Shown: positions 40,519 to 49,580 of the stretch, piece by piece | Numbering within the stretch: position 1 is the stretch's first letter | Layout: each line of letters starts with the position of its first letter | Source: Lacrimispora amygdalina | GTDB taxonomy: Bacteria > Bacillota > Clostridia > Lachnospirales > Lachnospiraceae | DNA: 64,000 bases | Assembly: GCF_900205965.1 (NCBI RefSeq) | Contig: NZ_OAOF01000019.1 | Location: 25,524-89,523, forward strand | Direction of reading: 5' to 3' | Notes under the pieces: model-generated | The model's database searches: none | Seen by the model: only the letters and a program-made list of their open reading frames with translations | Told to the model about the DNA's origin: nothing | Made by a program: the position numbers and the translations under genes

Positions 40519-42885
40519 ATGATTCAGGTAGTAAAAAGAGATGGGGAAGAAGCGGAATTTAGCTTGGGGAAGATCACGGAAGCCATTAAGAAAGCATTTA
40601 GTGCAACCGGGAAGGAGTATAACAATGAAATTCTGGAACTTCTGTCTCTGCGGGTGACGGCAGATTTTCAGGAGAAGATGAATGATGGTAAGATTACGGT
40701 GGAACAGATCCAGGACAGTGTGGAGCATGTGCTGGAACAGGCGGGATATACAGATGTAGCCAAGGCCTACATATTATATAGAAAACAGCGGGAAAAGATA
40801 CGAAATATGAAAAACACCATTCTGGATTATAAAGATGTGGTGAACAGTTACGTTAAAGTTGAGGACTGGCGTGTAAAGGAGAACTCAACGGTCACTTATT
40901 CCGTAGGAGGACTGATTTTAAGCAATTCCGGTGCGGTAACAGCGAATTACTGGCTGTCAGAGATCTATGATCACGAGATAGCAGAGGCACACAGAAATGC
41001 GGATATCCATATCCATGATTTGTCCATGCTTACCGGTTACTGCGCCGGCTGGTCATTAAAGCAATTACTTTTAGAGGGGCTGGGAGGAATCCCGGGTAAG
41101 ATCACTTCTTCTCCTGCAAAGCATTTATCCGTACTCTGCAACCAGATGGTTAACTTTCTGGGGATTATGCAGAATGAATGGGCGGGTGCTCAGGCATTTT
41201 CTTCTTTTGATACCTATCTGGCACCTTTTGTGAAGAGTGACCAGTTGTCCTATCCGGAAGTCAAAAAGTGCATTGAGTCTTTTATTTATGGTGTGAATAC
41301 ACCCAGCCGGTGGGGTACCCAGGCACCCTTTTCCAATATTACCCTGGATTGGACTGTACCATCTGATATGGCAGAACTGAATGCCATTGTAGGCGGAAAA
41401 GAGATGGCTTTTAAATACAAGGACTGCAAAAAAGAGATGGACATGGTAAACAAGGCGTTTATTGAAACCATGATTGAGGGAGATGCCAACGGAAGAGGTT
41501 TTCAGTATCCGATCCCTACCTATTCAATCACCAGGGATTTTGATTGGAGTGACACGGAAAATAATCGTCTGCTGTTTGAGATGACCTCCAAATACGGAAC
41601 TCCTTATTTTTCCAATTATATCAACAGCGATATGGAACCCAGTGATGTAAGAAGCATGTGCTGCCGCCTCAGACTGGATTTAAGGGAGTTAAGAAGAAAA
41701 ACCGGGGGATTCTTTGGCTCAGGAGAAAGCACAGGATCTGTTGGTGTGGTGACCATTAATCTGCCAAGAATTGCATATCTGTCTAAAGATAAAACGGATT
41801 TTTACAAACGTTTAAACCGGATGATGGATTTGTCAGCCAGATCATTAAAGACAAAGAGACAGGTCATTACAAAGCTTCTTGACCAGGGTCTGTATCCCTA
41901 TACAAAACGTTATCTGGGAAGCTTTGAGAATCATTTCTCAACCATTGGGCTGATCGGTATGAATGAAGTTGGTTTAAATGCAAAGTGGCTGGGGAAAGAC
42001 TTAACCGATACAAAGACACAGCAATTTACTAAGGAAGTTTTAAATCATATGAGGGAGCGGCTTTCTGACTATCAGGAGATGTATGGGGATCTTTATAATC
42101 TGGAAGCAACACCTGCAGAATCCACCACCTACCGTCTTGCCAAACATGACAGAAAGTATTATCCGGATATTAAGACTGCAGGACATGAGGGAGACACCCC
42201 TTATTATACCAACAGTTCCCATCTTCCGGTGGATTACACCGCCGATGTTTTTGATGCTCTGGATATACAGGATGAGCTTCAGACCCTTTATACATCAGGG
42301 ACCGTATTTCATGCATTCCTCGGCGAGAAGCTGCCTGACTGGGCGGCTGCAGCAAAACTGGTAAAAACCATTGCCGATCATTATAAACTGCCGTATTATA
42401 CCTTATCTCCCACTTATTCGATCTGTGCAGAGCATGGTTATCTGGCAGGAGAACATAGTGTCTGCCCGGTATGCAAAAAGAATGCGGAGGTCTACAGCCG
42501 TATTACCGGCTATTACCGGCCGGTGCAAAACTGGAATGAAGGTAAGACCCAGGAATATAAAAACCGTACTACTTACAATATTTCCGGTTCTGTATTAAAA
42601 AACGGCAGCCAGGAGCAGAAAACTGAAAAAGGAACAGAAAAAAAGCCGGAGATGCCGACTGGAACTTATTTGTTTACCACTAAGACTTGTCCAAACTGCC
42701 GTCTGGCAAAGCAATTCCTGAAAAACGTAGATTATGAAATAGTGGATGCGGATGAGAATGCAGAACTGACCCATAAGCTGGGAATCATGCAGGCTCCGAC
42801 TCTTGTAGTGGTAAAGGATGGTTTGATTCAGAAAATCACAAATGCTTCTGATATCCGTAAATTTGCTGAAAGTATCCCATGTTGA
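40519..42885 (+). CDS. nrdD: Anaerobic ribonucleoside-triphosphate reductase with C-terminal glutaredoxin-like domain
   Basis: Class III ribonucleotide reductase, 788 residues, making deoxynucleotides without oxygen. Order: ATP-cone (about 1-95, IQVVKRDGEEAEF), glycyl-radical catalytic core, zinc site (CAEHGY and CPVCKK near residue 640), radical motif RITGYYRPV with Gly664. Residues from about 710 on form an extra thioredoxin/glutaredoxin-like domain: TGTYLFTTKTCPNCRLAKQF with Cys724 and Cys727, then QAPTLVVVKDG. The usual activase NrdG is not encoded beside it. The fused domain may feed electrons to the active site. Expression is probably under NrdR. Confidence 0.94.
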   Translation: MIQVVKRDGEEAEFSLGKITEAIKKAFSATGKEYNNEILELLSLRVTADFQEKMNDGKITVEQIQDSVEHVLEQAGYTDVAKAYILYRKQREKIRNMKNTILDYKDVVNSYVKVEDWRVKENSTVTYSVGGLILSNSGAVTANYWLSEIYDHEIAEAHRNADIHIHDLSMLTGYCAGWSLKQLLLEGLGGIPGKITSSPAKHLSVLCNQMVNFLGIMQNEWAGAQAFSSFDTYLAPFVKSDQLSYPEVKKCIESFIYGVNTPSRWGTQAPFSNITLDWTVPSDMAELNAIVGGKEMAFKYKDCKKEMDMVNKAFIETMIEGDANGRGFQYPIPTYSITRDFDWSDTENNRLLFEMTSKYGTPYFSNYINSDMEPSDVRSMCCRLRLDLRELRRKTGGFFGSGESTGSVGVVTINLPRIAYLSKDKTDFYKRLNRMMDLSARSLKTKRQVITKLLDQGLYPYTKRYLGSFENHFSTIGLIGMNEVGLNAKWLGKDLTDTKTQQFTKEVLNHMRERLSDYQEMYGDLYNLEATPAESTTYRLAKHDRKYYPDIKTAGHEGDTPYYTNSSHLPVDYTADVFDALDIQDELQTLYTSGTVFHAFLGEKLPDWAAAAKLVKTIADHYKLPYYTLSPTYSICAEHGYLAGEHSVCPVCKKNAEVYSRITGYYRPVQNWNEGKTQEYKNRTTYNISGSVLKNGSQEQKTEKGTEKKPEMPTGTYLFTTKTCPNCRLAKQFLKNVDYEIVDADENAELTHKLGIMQAPTLVVVKDGLIQKITNASDIRKFAESIPC

Positions 42886-42912
42886 TTTTATATCCTGCAT
42901 ATGGTAGTAAGT

Positions 42913-42949
42913 CAAAAGATTCTGTGCTATAATAGTACAGAATCTTTTG
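42913..42949. promoter_or_regulatory. 13-bp perfect dyad with a -10 box in its loop
   Basis: CAAAAGATTCTGT (42913-42925) and its exact complement (42937-42949) flank an 11-base loop containing TATAAT (42928-42933). It may be the nrdD terminator (poor T-tract), an operator for the small downstream gene, or both. Confidence 0.5.
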
Positions 42950-42977
42950 ATGTTTCAGACAGAAAGGGGCATAGCAG

Positions 42978-43247
42978 ATGGAATATGAGAATACGTGGGT
43001 CCTGTTTGGGGATGGGGGAGCAGTAGCCAGAAAGAGTATTGAAGCAGAACATCACTATATCAGCCTGCAGATACAGACACATGGAGATGGCGCTTTTACA
43101 CTGGTAATTGAGGCTGGAATTGAAGCAATATCAGTAGAGCTTCAATCAAAGACGCTGGAAGAAGCGCTGCAGGAAGCAGATGGATTTTCCAGAGACTATT
43201 TCCGTGACAAGGCCCGCTTATTTGATGAAATTTCGGACCGGATCTGA
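42978..43247 (+). CDS. Small protein of unknown function
   Basis: An 89-residue acidic protein, not recognised. It reads as one small alpha/beta domain: a beta-rich first half (WVLFGDGGAVARKS, HYISLQIQTHGDGAFTLVIEA) and a helical C-terminal half (LEEALQEADGFSRDYFRDKA). AAAGGGG precedes the ATG, and codon use resembles its neighbours, so I regard it as real. It has a possible promoter inside the dyad at 42913-42949 and a shared terminator with the convergent Rrf2 gene. Confidence 0.65.
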   Translation: MEYENTWVLFGDGGAVARKSIEAEHHYISLQIQTHGDGAFTLVIEAGIEAISVELQSKTLEEALQEADGFSRDYFRDKARLFDEISDRI

Positions 43248-43260
43248 ATGATAAATTCAA

Positions 43261-43312
43261 AAATCCGTTGGATTACAGCGCAGCCTTGCTGCTGTGATCC
43301 AACGGATTTTTT
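43261..43312. terminator. Bidirectional terminator
   Basis: AAATCCGTTGGAT and its exact complement ATCCAACGGATTT, extended inward by ACAGC/GCTG pairs, with T runs on the plus side and the Rrf2 gene converging. Confidence 0.88.
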
Positions 43313-43327
43313 ATATGGTACGATTTC

Positions 43328-43759
43328 TCAGTCTTCCATGCCTTCCAGGCGTTTCTGCTCTGTAACAAGGTCGGCTAAAGTGATGCTGTCTACCACATCA
43401 GAAATAGCCTGATCCAGTTTTTTCCATACGATCATGCTGGCACAGATATCCGCTCTGCTGCAGGAATTCACCTCTTCTTCCATACAGGATACAGGTACCA
43501 GACTGCCTTCCGCAAGACGCAGAATCATGCCCACCGTATATTCGGAAGGATCTTTTGTCAGATAATAGCCTCCCTGTGCTCCTCTGCGGCTCTTTACGAA
43601 TCCGGCCCGGCTTAAAATCGTGACAATCTGCTCTAAATATTTATCTGATATGTCCTGCCGCTCTGCAACATGGTTAATCTTTGTACATTCACCTGGCCGA
43701 AGTGCAAATTCAATCATCATACGAAGTGCATATCGTCCTTTGGTAGAAAATTTCATCAC
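43328..43759 (-). CDS. Rrf2 family transcriptional regulator (IscR/CymR-like)
   Basis: A 143-residue winged-helix regulator. The DNA-binding part includes KFSTKGRYALRMMIEFALR and ISDKYLEQIVTILSRAGFVKS, then the wing RRGAQGGYYL. Three cysteines, Cys92, Cys100 and Cys106, lie in a spacing like the [2Fe-2S] ligands of IscR, so it may sense iron-sulfur status; in sulfur-related homologues (CymR) the region instead contacts cysteine synthase. It is not adjacent to isc or suf genes here. The start may be the first or second ATG at 43759/43756. Confidence 0.9.
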   Translation of the reverse strand: MMKFSTKGRYALRMMIEFALRPGECTKINHVAERQDISDKYLEQIVTILSRAGFVKSRRGAQGGYYLTKDPSEYTVGMILRLAEGSLVPVSCMEEEVNSCSRADICASMIVWKKLDQAISDVVDSITLADLVTEQKRLEGMED

Positions 43760-43925
43760 AGCAAACTCCTCCCCCTGATTATTCTTATCTGTTTAGTAGG
43801 ATATTAAAATATTTTACACGATCGGGATAAAAAAGTAAACCGTAAATTATCCGGCTTCCAAATTGTCGAAAAAGGATGTATACTAATACTCACTGGGAGA
43901 TTGGAAAAAAGTAGGAGGATTTACT

Positions 43926-45305
43926 GTGAGTAAAAAATTGCATACAACTCAGGTGATCATGACGGAAGGCATTATCTGGAAACAGCTTTTGGCTTTTTCC
44001 ATGCCGCTCCTGGTCGGGAATTTATTTCAGCAGCTCTACAATACAGTGGATTCAGTCGTAGTGGGGAATTTTATCGGCAGCGATGCATTGGCTGCAGTGG
44101 GATCCAGCAACTCTCTGATTAACCTGATTATAGGTATGTTTATGGGAATCGGCACCGGAGCGGGTGTGATCATATCCCAGTATTACGGAGCAGACGAAAA
44201 GCAAAAGCTGCATTGGGCGGTACACACAACAATAGCCTTAAGTATTGTGGGAGGTCTTATTCTGATATTGCTGGGAGTCTTATTATCTCCGGTAATCCTT
44301 GTTTTAATGGGAACACCACAGACAGTTATGCCGGCATCTGTTGCATATCTGCGGATTTTTTTCTGCGGCTCCCTGTTTAATCTGGTGTATAATATGGGAT
44401 CGGGGGTATTACGGGCAGTGGGAGATTCCAGACGGCCGCTTATTTTTCTGTGCATTTCCTCTGTTATCAACATTATTCTGGATCTTGTGTTTGTAGTGGT
44501 TTTTCAGATGGGGACAGCAGGTGTGGCCTATGCAACAGTGGCAGCACAGGGGGTATCATCCCTGCTTACAGTCCGGGCACTGGTACATACAGATGATATA
44601 TACCGGCTGGAACTGGCAAAAATAAAAATTGACCGGCGTATGATGACCAGGGTCTTAAAGATTGGGATTCCAAGCGGTATACAGCAGTCTATTATATCCC
44701 TTTCCAATGTAATTGTTCAGGCCAATGTCAACAGCTTCGGTGCTGCAGCCATGGCAGGATTTGGTTCCTACAGTAAGATCGATGGATTTGCCATGCTGCC
44801 TCTTCAAAGCTTCTGTATGGCAGCAACCACATTTACCGGACAGAATATCGGTGCAAGAAAACCCAGGCGGGTGAAACAGGGGGTCTTTCAGGGGCTTGTG
44901 ATCAGCCTGAGTTATACCATACTGATATCGGTCTTTCTTTATCTGAATGCGGAGCGGATACTTAGAATATTTTCCCCGGATCAGCAGGTTATCGGATTTG
45001 GTTATAACTCCATGCTGATTCTGCTTCCGTTTTACTGGACGATGGCCATACACCAGATTCTGATGGGAAGCATACGGGGAAGCGGCAGGACCATGGTTAC
45101 CATGCTGATCGGAGTAGGGAATATGTGTATTCTCCGAATGATTTATATAAATTTACTGGTACCATTTTTCCCCAGTTTTGAAGCGGTGATGTGGTGTTAT
45201 CCTATAACATGGCTTACAACCATGGGAATGGACTGTGTCTATGCATGGAAGGCAAAGTGGATACCGAAAGGGAAAGACGAACAGATAGGAGAAAAAAGTC
45301 AATGA
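43926..45305 (+). CDS. MATE family efflux transporter
   Basis: Multidrug and toxin extrusion type protein of 459 residues with about 12 membrane helices. The start reads TEGIIWKQLLAFSMPLLVGN, followed by QQLYNTVDSVVVGNFIG, which is the classic MATE opening; GSGVLRAVGDSRRP near residue 160 and GIPSGIQQSI near residue 246 mark the two halves. It would export cationic compounds with sodium or protons. GTG start with AGGAGG 7 bases upstream. Its stop overlaps the nadE start (ATGA), an unusual pairing with no clear metabolic link. Confidence 0.92.
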   Translation: MSKKLHTTQVIMTEGIIWKQLLAFSMPLLVGNLFQQLYNTVDSVVVGNFIGSDALAAVGSSNSLINLIIGMFMGIGTGAGVIISQYYGADEKQKLHWAVHTTIALSIVGGLILILLGVLLSPVILVLMGTPQTVMPASVAYLRIFFCGSLFNLVYNMGSGVLRAVGDSRRPLIFLCISSVINIILDLVFVVVFQMGTAGVAYATVAAQGVSSLLTVRALVHTDDIYRLELAKIKIDRRMMTRVLKIGIPSGIQQSIISLSNVIVQANVNSFGAAAMAGFGSYSKIDGFAMLPLQSFCMAATTFTGQNIGARKPRRVKQGVFQGLVISLSYTILISVFLYLNAERILRIFSPDQQVIGFGYNSMLILLPFYWTMAIHQILMGSIRGSGRTMVTMLIGVGNMCILRMIYINLLVPFFPSFEAVMWCYPITWLTTMGMDCVYAWKAKWIPKGKDEQIGEKSQ

Positions 45306-47212
45306 AACATGGATATATCAGAGTTGCGGCTGCGACTCCGGACGTAAAAGTAGCAGATCCGCAGTTTAACAGAGAAAGTATCGTAAGACTCATCAGGGAA
45401 GGTATAAATAGAAACACAAAAATTATGGTATTTCCTGAACTTTGTCTCACTGCTTATACCTGCGGAGATTTATTCGGACAGGATGCTCTGCTTGCAAAGG
45501 CAAAAGAAGAGTTGAAAATAATTGTAAAAGAGACTAAGGGCAGTGATATACTTGTATTTGTCGGTCTGCCCTGGGAACGGGACGGAAAGCTTTATAATAC
45601 GGCAGCAGCAGTGCAAAACGGGAGAGTGATTGGATTGATTCCCAAAATTAATCTTCCCAATTATTCTGAATTTTATGAACTCCGCTATTTTGAACCAGGA
45701 AACGCAAAGCCGGTGACGGTCTCCTGGGAAGGATATGACATTCCCATGGGATCTAACCTGCTCTTTGCCTGCAGCGAGATCCCCGGTCTTGTGATCGGGA
45801 CGGAGATCTGTGAGGATGCATGGATTCCAAATCCACCGTCCATACGGCACGCCGTTGCGGGAGCTACCGTCATCGTAAACTGCTCAGCAAGTGACGAGAC
45901 TACAGGGAAGGATTTATACAGGAGAAGTCTGATAACCGGACATTCAGCCAGTCTGGTATGCGGTTATATCTATACCAATGCAGGGGAAGGTGAATCTACT
46001 CAGGATCTGGTGTTCGGAGGACAGAACTTAATTGCTGAGAATGGGCTTTTGCTGGCGGAATCCAAACGTTTTGGCAATGAAACCATATATGCAGATATGG
46101 ATCTTGAGCGTCTCATACATGACAGGAGACGTATGACTACGTTCCCGGCACCTGACAGAGAAAATTATCTGGTGATACCGTTTTCTATAAAACCTGTAGA
46201 TCTGGATTTGAGACGGAGAATTGATCCAAGGCCATTTGTACCGGCTGGCGAGGCGGAACGAAACCGCAGATGTGAAGAGATTCTTTCCATACAGGCGATG
46301 GGATTAAAGAAACGCCTGGCGCATACTGGCTTAAGAACTGCTGTGCTGGGGATTTCCGGAGGTCTTGACTCAACCCTGGCTCTTTTGGTAACTGCCCGGG
46401 CATTTGACATGCTGGGGATACCGAGAAATCAGATTCACGCAGTTACCATGCCCTGCTTTGGTACAACGGACCGCACCTATCAGAATGCCTGTCTTCTGAC
46501 GGAGAAGCTGGAAGCAGAACTGACGGAGGTAAACATCAGGGAAGCTGTTTCCATCCATTTTCAGGATATCGGACATGACCCCGATAAGCATGATGTAACT
46601 TATGAGAATTCCCAGGCAAGGGAGAGAACCCAGATACTGATGGATCTTGCCAATCGTCTGGGCGGACTTGTCATAGGAACCGGAGACATGTCTGAACTGG
46701 CTCTTGGCTGGGCTACCTATAACGGGGATCATATGTCCATGTATGGAGTGAATACATCGGTGCCAAAGACGCTGGTCCGCCATCTGGTCCGTTACTACGC
46801 CGATACCTGCGAGGAGGAAGCGTTAAAGGGTGTACTCATGGACATACTGGATACGCCTGTCAGTCCGGAACTTCTGCCGCCGAAGGACGGAGAGATCGCC
46901 CAGAAAACAGAAGATCTTGTTGGACCGTACGAGCTTCATGATTTCTTTCTTTATCAGATTTTGAGATTTGGCTGCCGTCCTTCAAAGGTATACCGTATGG
47001 GAGTGATCGCATTCGAGAATCAATACACACCAGAGGTTATTTTAAAGTGGCTGAAGGTGTTTTACAGAAGATTTTTCAGCCAGCAGTTTAAACGCTCCTG
47101 CATGCCTGACGGACCAAAGGTAGGTTCTGTTGCAGTATCTCCGCGGGGTGACCTGCGTATGCCCAGTGATGCAGTCAGCCGGCTGTGGCTGGAAGAACTG
47201 GAAAATTTATAA
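45302..47212 (+). CDS. nadE: Glutamine-dependent NAD+ synthetase
   Basis: Two-domain enzyme of 636 residues making NAD from deamido-NAD. N-terminal nitrilase-like glutaminase: catalytic Glu in FPELCLTAYTCGD (about residue 46), Lys in LIPKINLPNYSEFYE, and Cys in TEICEDAW (about residue 170). C-terminal synthetase (about 345-636) with ATP pyrophosphatase loop GISGGLDSTLALL near residue 352 and GTGDMSELALGW. Ammonia from glutamine is channelled between the domains. Start overlaps the MATE stop by 4 bases; the RNA methyltransferase follows after 13 bases. Confidence 0.96.
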   Translation: MKHGYIRVAAATPDVKVADPQFNRESIVRLIREGINRNTKIMVFPELCLTAYTCGDLFGQDALLAKAKEELKIIVKETKGSDILVFVGLPWERDGKLYNTAAAVQNGRVIGLIPKINLPNYSEFYELRYFEPGNAKPVTVSWEGYDIPMGSNLLFACSEIPGLVIGTEICEDAWIPNPPSIRHAVAGATVIVNCSASDETTGKDLYRRSLITGHSASLVCGYIYTNAGEGESTQDLVFGGQNLIAENGLLLAESKRFGNETIYADMDLERLIHDRRRMTTFPAPDRENYLVIPFSIKPVDLDLRRRIDPRPFVPAGEAERNRRCEEILSIQAMGLKKRLAHTGLRTAVLGISGGLDSTLALLVTARAFDMLGIPRNQIHAVTMPCFGTTDRTYQNACLLTEKLEAELTEVNIREAVSIHFQDIGHDPDKHDVTYENSQARERTQILMDLANRLGGLVIGTGDMSELALGWATYNGDHMSMYGVNTSVPKTLVRHLVRYYADTCEEEALKGVLMDILDTPVSPELLPPKDGEIAQKTEDLVGPYELHDFFLYQILRFGCRPSKVYRMGVIAFENQYTPEVILKWLKVFYRRFFSQQFKRSCMPDGPKVGSVAVSPRGDLRMPSDAVSRLWLEELENL

Positions 47213-47225
47213 AGAGAGGTATCGT

Positions 47226-48005
47226 ATGATAACCAGCAGTGCCAATGGGAAAGTAAAGCAGGTGATGAACCTGATGAAAAAGGCGAAGGCCAGAAATGAA
47301 AGCGGATTATTCGTAGCGGAGGGGCTTCGCATATTTAAGGAGATTCCGGCGGAACGAATAGAGAGCATATTTGTTTCGGAAGGTTTCTTAAAAGAGAAGG
47401 ATCATAAGAAACTGATAACCGGAATGCAGTATGAAGTTCTGACTGATGAGGTTTTTCACGTGATGTCAGATACCAGGACGCCACAGGGAATACTGGCCCT
47501 TGTTAAACAGCAAACTTATACACCGGAGGATCTTACACGGACTCCCGGACCTGCTTTTTTAATGATACTGGAAAATATACAGGATCCTGGAAACCTTGGA
47601 ACTATTATCCGGGCAGGAGAAGGAGCGGGAATTACCGGAATTCTTATGAACAGTACCACTGCGGATATCTATAATCCCAAGGTGATCCGCTCCACAATGG
47701 GATCAGTATTCCGGGTTCCGTTTGCTTACACCAATGATTTAACTGCTTCCATTCTCCGGTTAAAAGAGCAGGGCATACGATTATATGCAGCCCATCTGGC
47801 TGGGAGGAATAATTATGAGAAAGAAGATTATACTGTTGATACAGGGTTTTTGATTGGCAATGAAGGCAATGGTCTTACAGAGGAGACGGCCAGGCTTGCG
47901 GATGCTTACATTAAGATCCCCATGATGGGGAGTGTAGAATCGCTGAATGCAGCAGTGGCAGCTTCTGTTCTCATGTTTGAAGCTGCAAGGCAGCGCAGAG
48001 CGTAG
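47226..48005 (+). CDS. SpoU/TrmH family RNA 2'-O-methyltransferase
   Basis: A 259-residue SAM-dependent methyltransferase of the SPOUT class. N-terminal substrate-binding domain (about 1-95, KARNESGLFVAEGLRIFKE), then the knotted catalytic domain with the three family motifs: ILENIQDPGNLGTIIRAGEG near residue 115, IGNEGNGLTEE near residue 206, and IPMMGSVESLNAAVAASVLM near residue 226. It methylates ribose 2'-OH in rRNA or tRNA. The start at 47226 has AGAGAGG upstream. It forms an operon with nadE. Exact RNA target unknown. Confidence 0.92.
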   Translation: MITSSANGKVKQVMNLMKKAKARNESGLFVAEGLRIFKEIPAERIESIFVSEGFLKEKDHKKLITGMQYEVLTDEVFHVMSDTRTPQGILALVKQQTYTPEDLTRTPGPAFLMILENIQDPGNLGTIIRAGEGAGITGILMNSTTADIYNPKVIRSTMGSVFRVPFAYTNDLTASILRLKEQGIRLYAAHLAGRNNYEKEDYTVDTGFLIGNEGNGLTEETARLADAYIKIPMMGSVESLNAAVAASVLMFEAARQRRA

Positions 48006-48043
48006 GACAGGGAAAAAAATAAGTCTTTTTTTCAACGGTAATG

Positions 48044-48072
48044 TTGAGAAATAATGGAACATATAGTATGAT
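48044..48072 (+). promoter_or_regulatory. Promoter of the nfeD-SPFH pair
   Basis: TTGAGA at 48044-48049 and TATGAT at 48067-48072, 17-base spacer; the start codon is 64 bases later. Confidence 0.65.
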
Positions 48073-48135
48073 AGTGTCAACGGATAGATTTGCCGTGGTA
48101 CTTTGCCTATCATGGCAGGGAAGGGGAATGAGAGA

Positions 48136-48576
48136 ATGGCAGCAATCTATTGGCTTATAGGTTTTGTAGTGCTTCTTGGTATTGAAGCAGCGACGATGGC
48201 GCTTACTACCATCTGGTTTGCAGGCGGTGCGCTTGTTGCATTTGTACTTGCATTGTTTGGCGTTAATACGCAGGTGCAGCTTGCTGTGTTTGTAATTGTA
48301 TCTTTTATTCTGTTATTTTTCACCAGACCTTTTGCTTTAAAATATGTAAACAGGTATACCGTAAAGACCAATTCAGACAGCCTGATTGGGAAGTATGCCA
48401 GGGTTACGGCAGAGATTAATAACCAGGAGGGAAAAGGAGCTGCAGTGATTAACGGTCAGGAATGGACGGCAAGAGCACTGGAAGATGACAGCATCTATCC
48501 GCCGGGCGTTATGGTGGAAATAAAGGATATCAAAGGAGTCAAGCTGATTGTAAGCAGGAAACAGGAGGGAAATTAA
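48136..48576 (+). CDS. NfeD family membrane protein
   Basis: A 146-residue protein: two or three membrane helices (about 4-70) then a soluble OB-fold (about 80-145, GKYARVTAEINNQEGKGAAV). NfeD proteins partner with SPFH/stomatin proteins in lipid microdomains, as with YuaF-FloT in Bacillus. The stomatin-like gene starts one base after its stop, matching that pair. The start at 48136 is chosen over upstream in-frame codons because the protein then begins directly with a membrane helix. No protease domain, so it is the short NfeD1b-like form. Confidence 0.88.
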   Translation: MAAIYWLIGFVVLLGIEAATMALTTIWFAGGALVAFVLALFGVNTQVQLAVFVIVSFILLFFTRPFALKYVNRYTVKTNSDSLIGKYARVTAEINNQEGKGAAVINGQEWTARALEDDSIYPPGVMVEIKDIKGVKLIVSRKQEGN

Positions 48577-48577
48577 G

Positions 48578-49507
48578 ATGGAAGCAATTGGATATTCAGC
48601 AGTTATTATTATATTAATCATTATTCTGGCAGTACTGGCATCCTGTATCAGAATCGTTCCGCAGGCACAGGCGCTTGTTGTGGAACGTCTGGGTGCGTTT
48701 CTTGATACCTGGTCTGTCGGTGTGCACATCAAACTGCCGATTTTTGACCGTGTGGCCAAAAGAGTGAATTTAAAAGAACAGGTAGCGGATTTTCCACCCC
48801 AGCCGGTTATTACCAAAGATAACGTCACCATGAGAATTGATACGGTTATATTTTTTCAGATCACGGATCCAAAGCTTTATGCTTACGGTGTGGATAACCC
48901 TCTTATGGCTATTGAGAACCTGACGGCGACTACGCTTCGTAATATTATCGGTGATCTGGAGCTTGACCAGACGCTTACCTCCAGGGAAACCATTAATGCA
49001 AAGATGAGGGAAACTCTGGATATTGCAACAGACCCATGGGGAATCAAGGTAAACCGTGTGGAGTTAAAGAATATTATGCCTCCGGCAGCCATTCAGGATG
49101 CCATGGAAAAACAGATGAAGGCAGAACGTGAACGACGGGAAGCGATCTTAAGGGCAGAAGGAGAGAAAAAGTCCACAGTTCTTGTTGCAGAAGGCAAAAA
49201 AGAATCTGCAATTCTTGATGCTGAGGCTGAAAAGCAGGCTGCGATTCTTCGTGCTGAGGCGGAGAAGGAAAAGAGAATCCGCGAGGCTGAAGGTCAGGCA
49301 GAAGCAACCTTAAAGATCCAGCAGGCCAACGCAGATGGTATCCGTATGATAAAGGAAGCTGGAGCAGACAAGGCAGTTCTTGTGATAAAAAGTCTGGAAG
49401 CATTTAAGGCTGCAGCTGACGGAAAAGCAACTAAAATCATAATTCCGTCGGAGATTCAGGGACTTGCAGGGCTGGTTTCTTCTATAACGGAGATTCCTAA
49501 AGAATGA
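48578..49507 (+). CDS. SPFH domain membrane scaffold protein (stomatin/QmcA-like)
   Basis: A 309-residue protein with an N-terminal membrane anchor (about 5-25), the SPFH/prohibitin-like domain (about 26-200: VPQAQALVVERLGAFLDTW, PPQPVITKDNVTM), and a long coiled coil of alanine/glutamate-rich repeats (about 200-270, ILRAEGEKKSTVLVAEGKKE, ILDAEAEKQAAIL). Such proteins oligomerise into membrane assemblies that organise lipid domains or regulate proteases. Paired with NfeD upstream. A terminator follows. Confidence 0.92.
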   Translation: MEAIGYSAVIIILIIILAVLASCIRIVPQAQALVVERLGAFLDTWSVGVHIKLPIFDRVAKRVNLKEQVADFPPQPVITKDNVTMRIDTVIFFQITDPKLYAYGVDNPLMAIENLTATTLRNIIGDLELDQTLTSRETINAKMRETLDIATDPWGIKVNRVELKNIMPPAAIQDAMEKQMKAERERREAILRAEGEKKSTVLVAEGKKESAILDAEAEKQAAILRAEAEKEKRIREAEGQAEATLKIQQANADGIRMIKEAGADKAVLVIKSLEAFKAAADGKATKIIIPSEIQGLAGLVSSITEIPKE

Positions 49508-49510
49508 GTG

Positions 49511-49550
49511 AACCGCAGCAGATGTCATAAGACTTCTTGCTGCGGTTTTT
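49511..49550 (+). terminator. Terminator of the SPFH gene
   Basis: AACCGCAGCA and TGCTGCGGTT pair perfectly, then a T run. Confidence 0.88.
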
Positions 49551-49580
49551 GCAGACACAGACGTTTTTTGGGAGGCTTAG

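Noticed and set aside
46370..46783. 137-codon minus-strand frame inside nadE
   Set aside because: Lies wholly within a well-supported gene, has no recognisable family and no ribosome site; a shadow of the synthetase domain.
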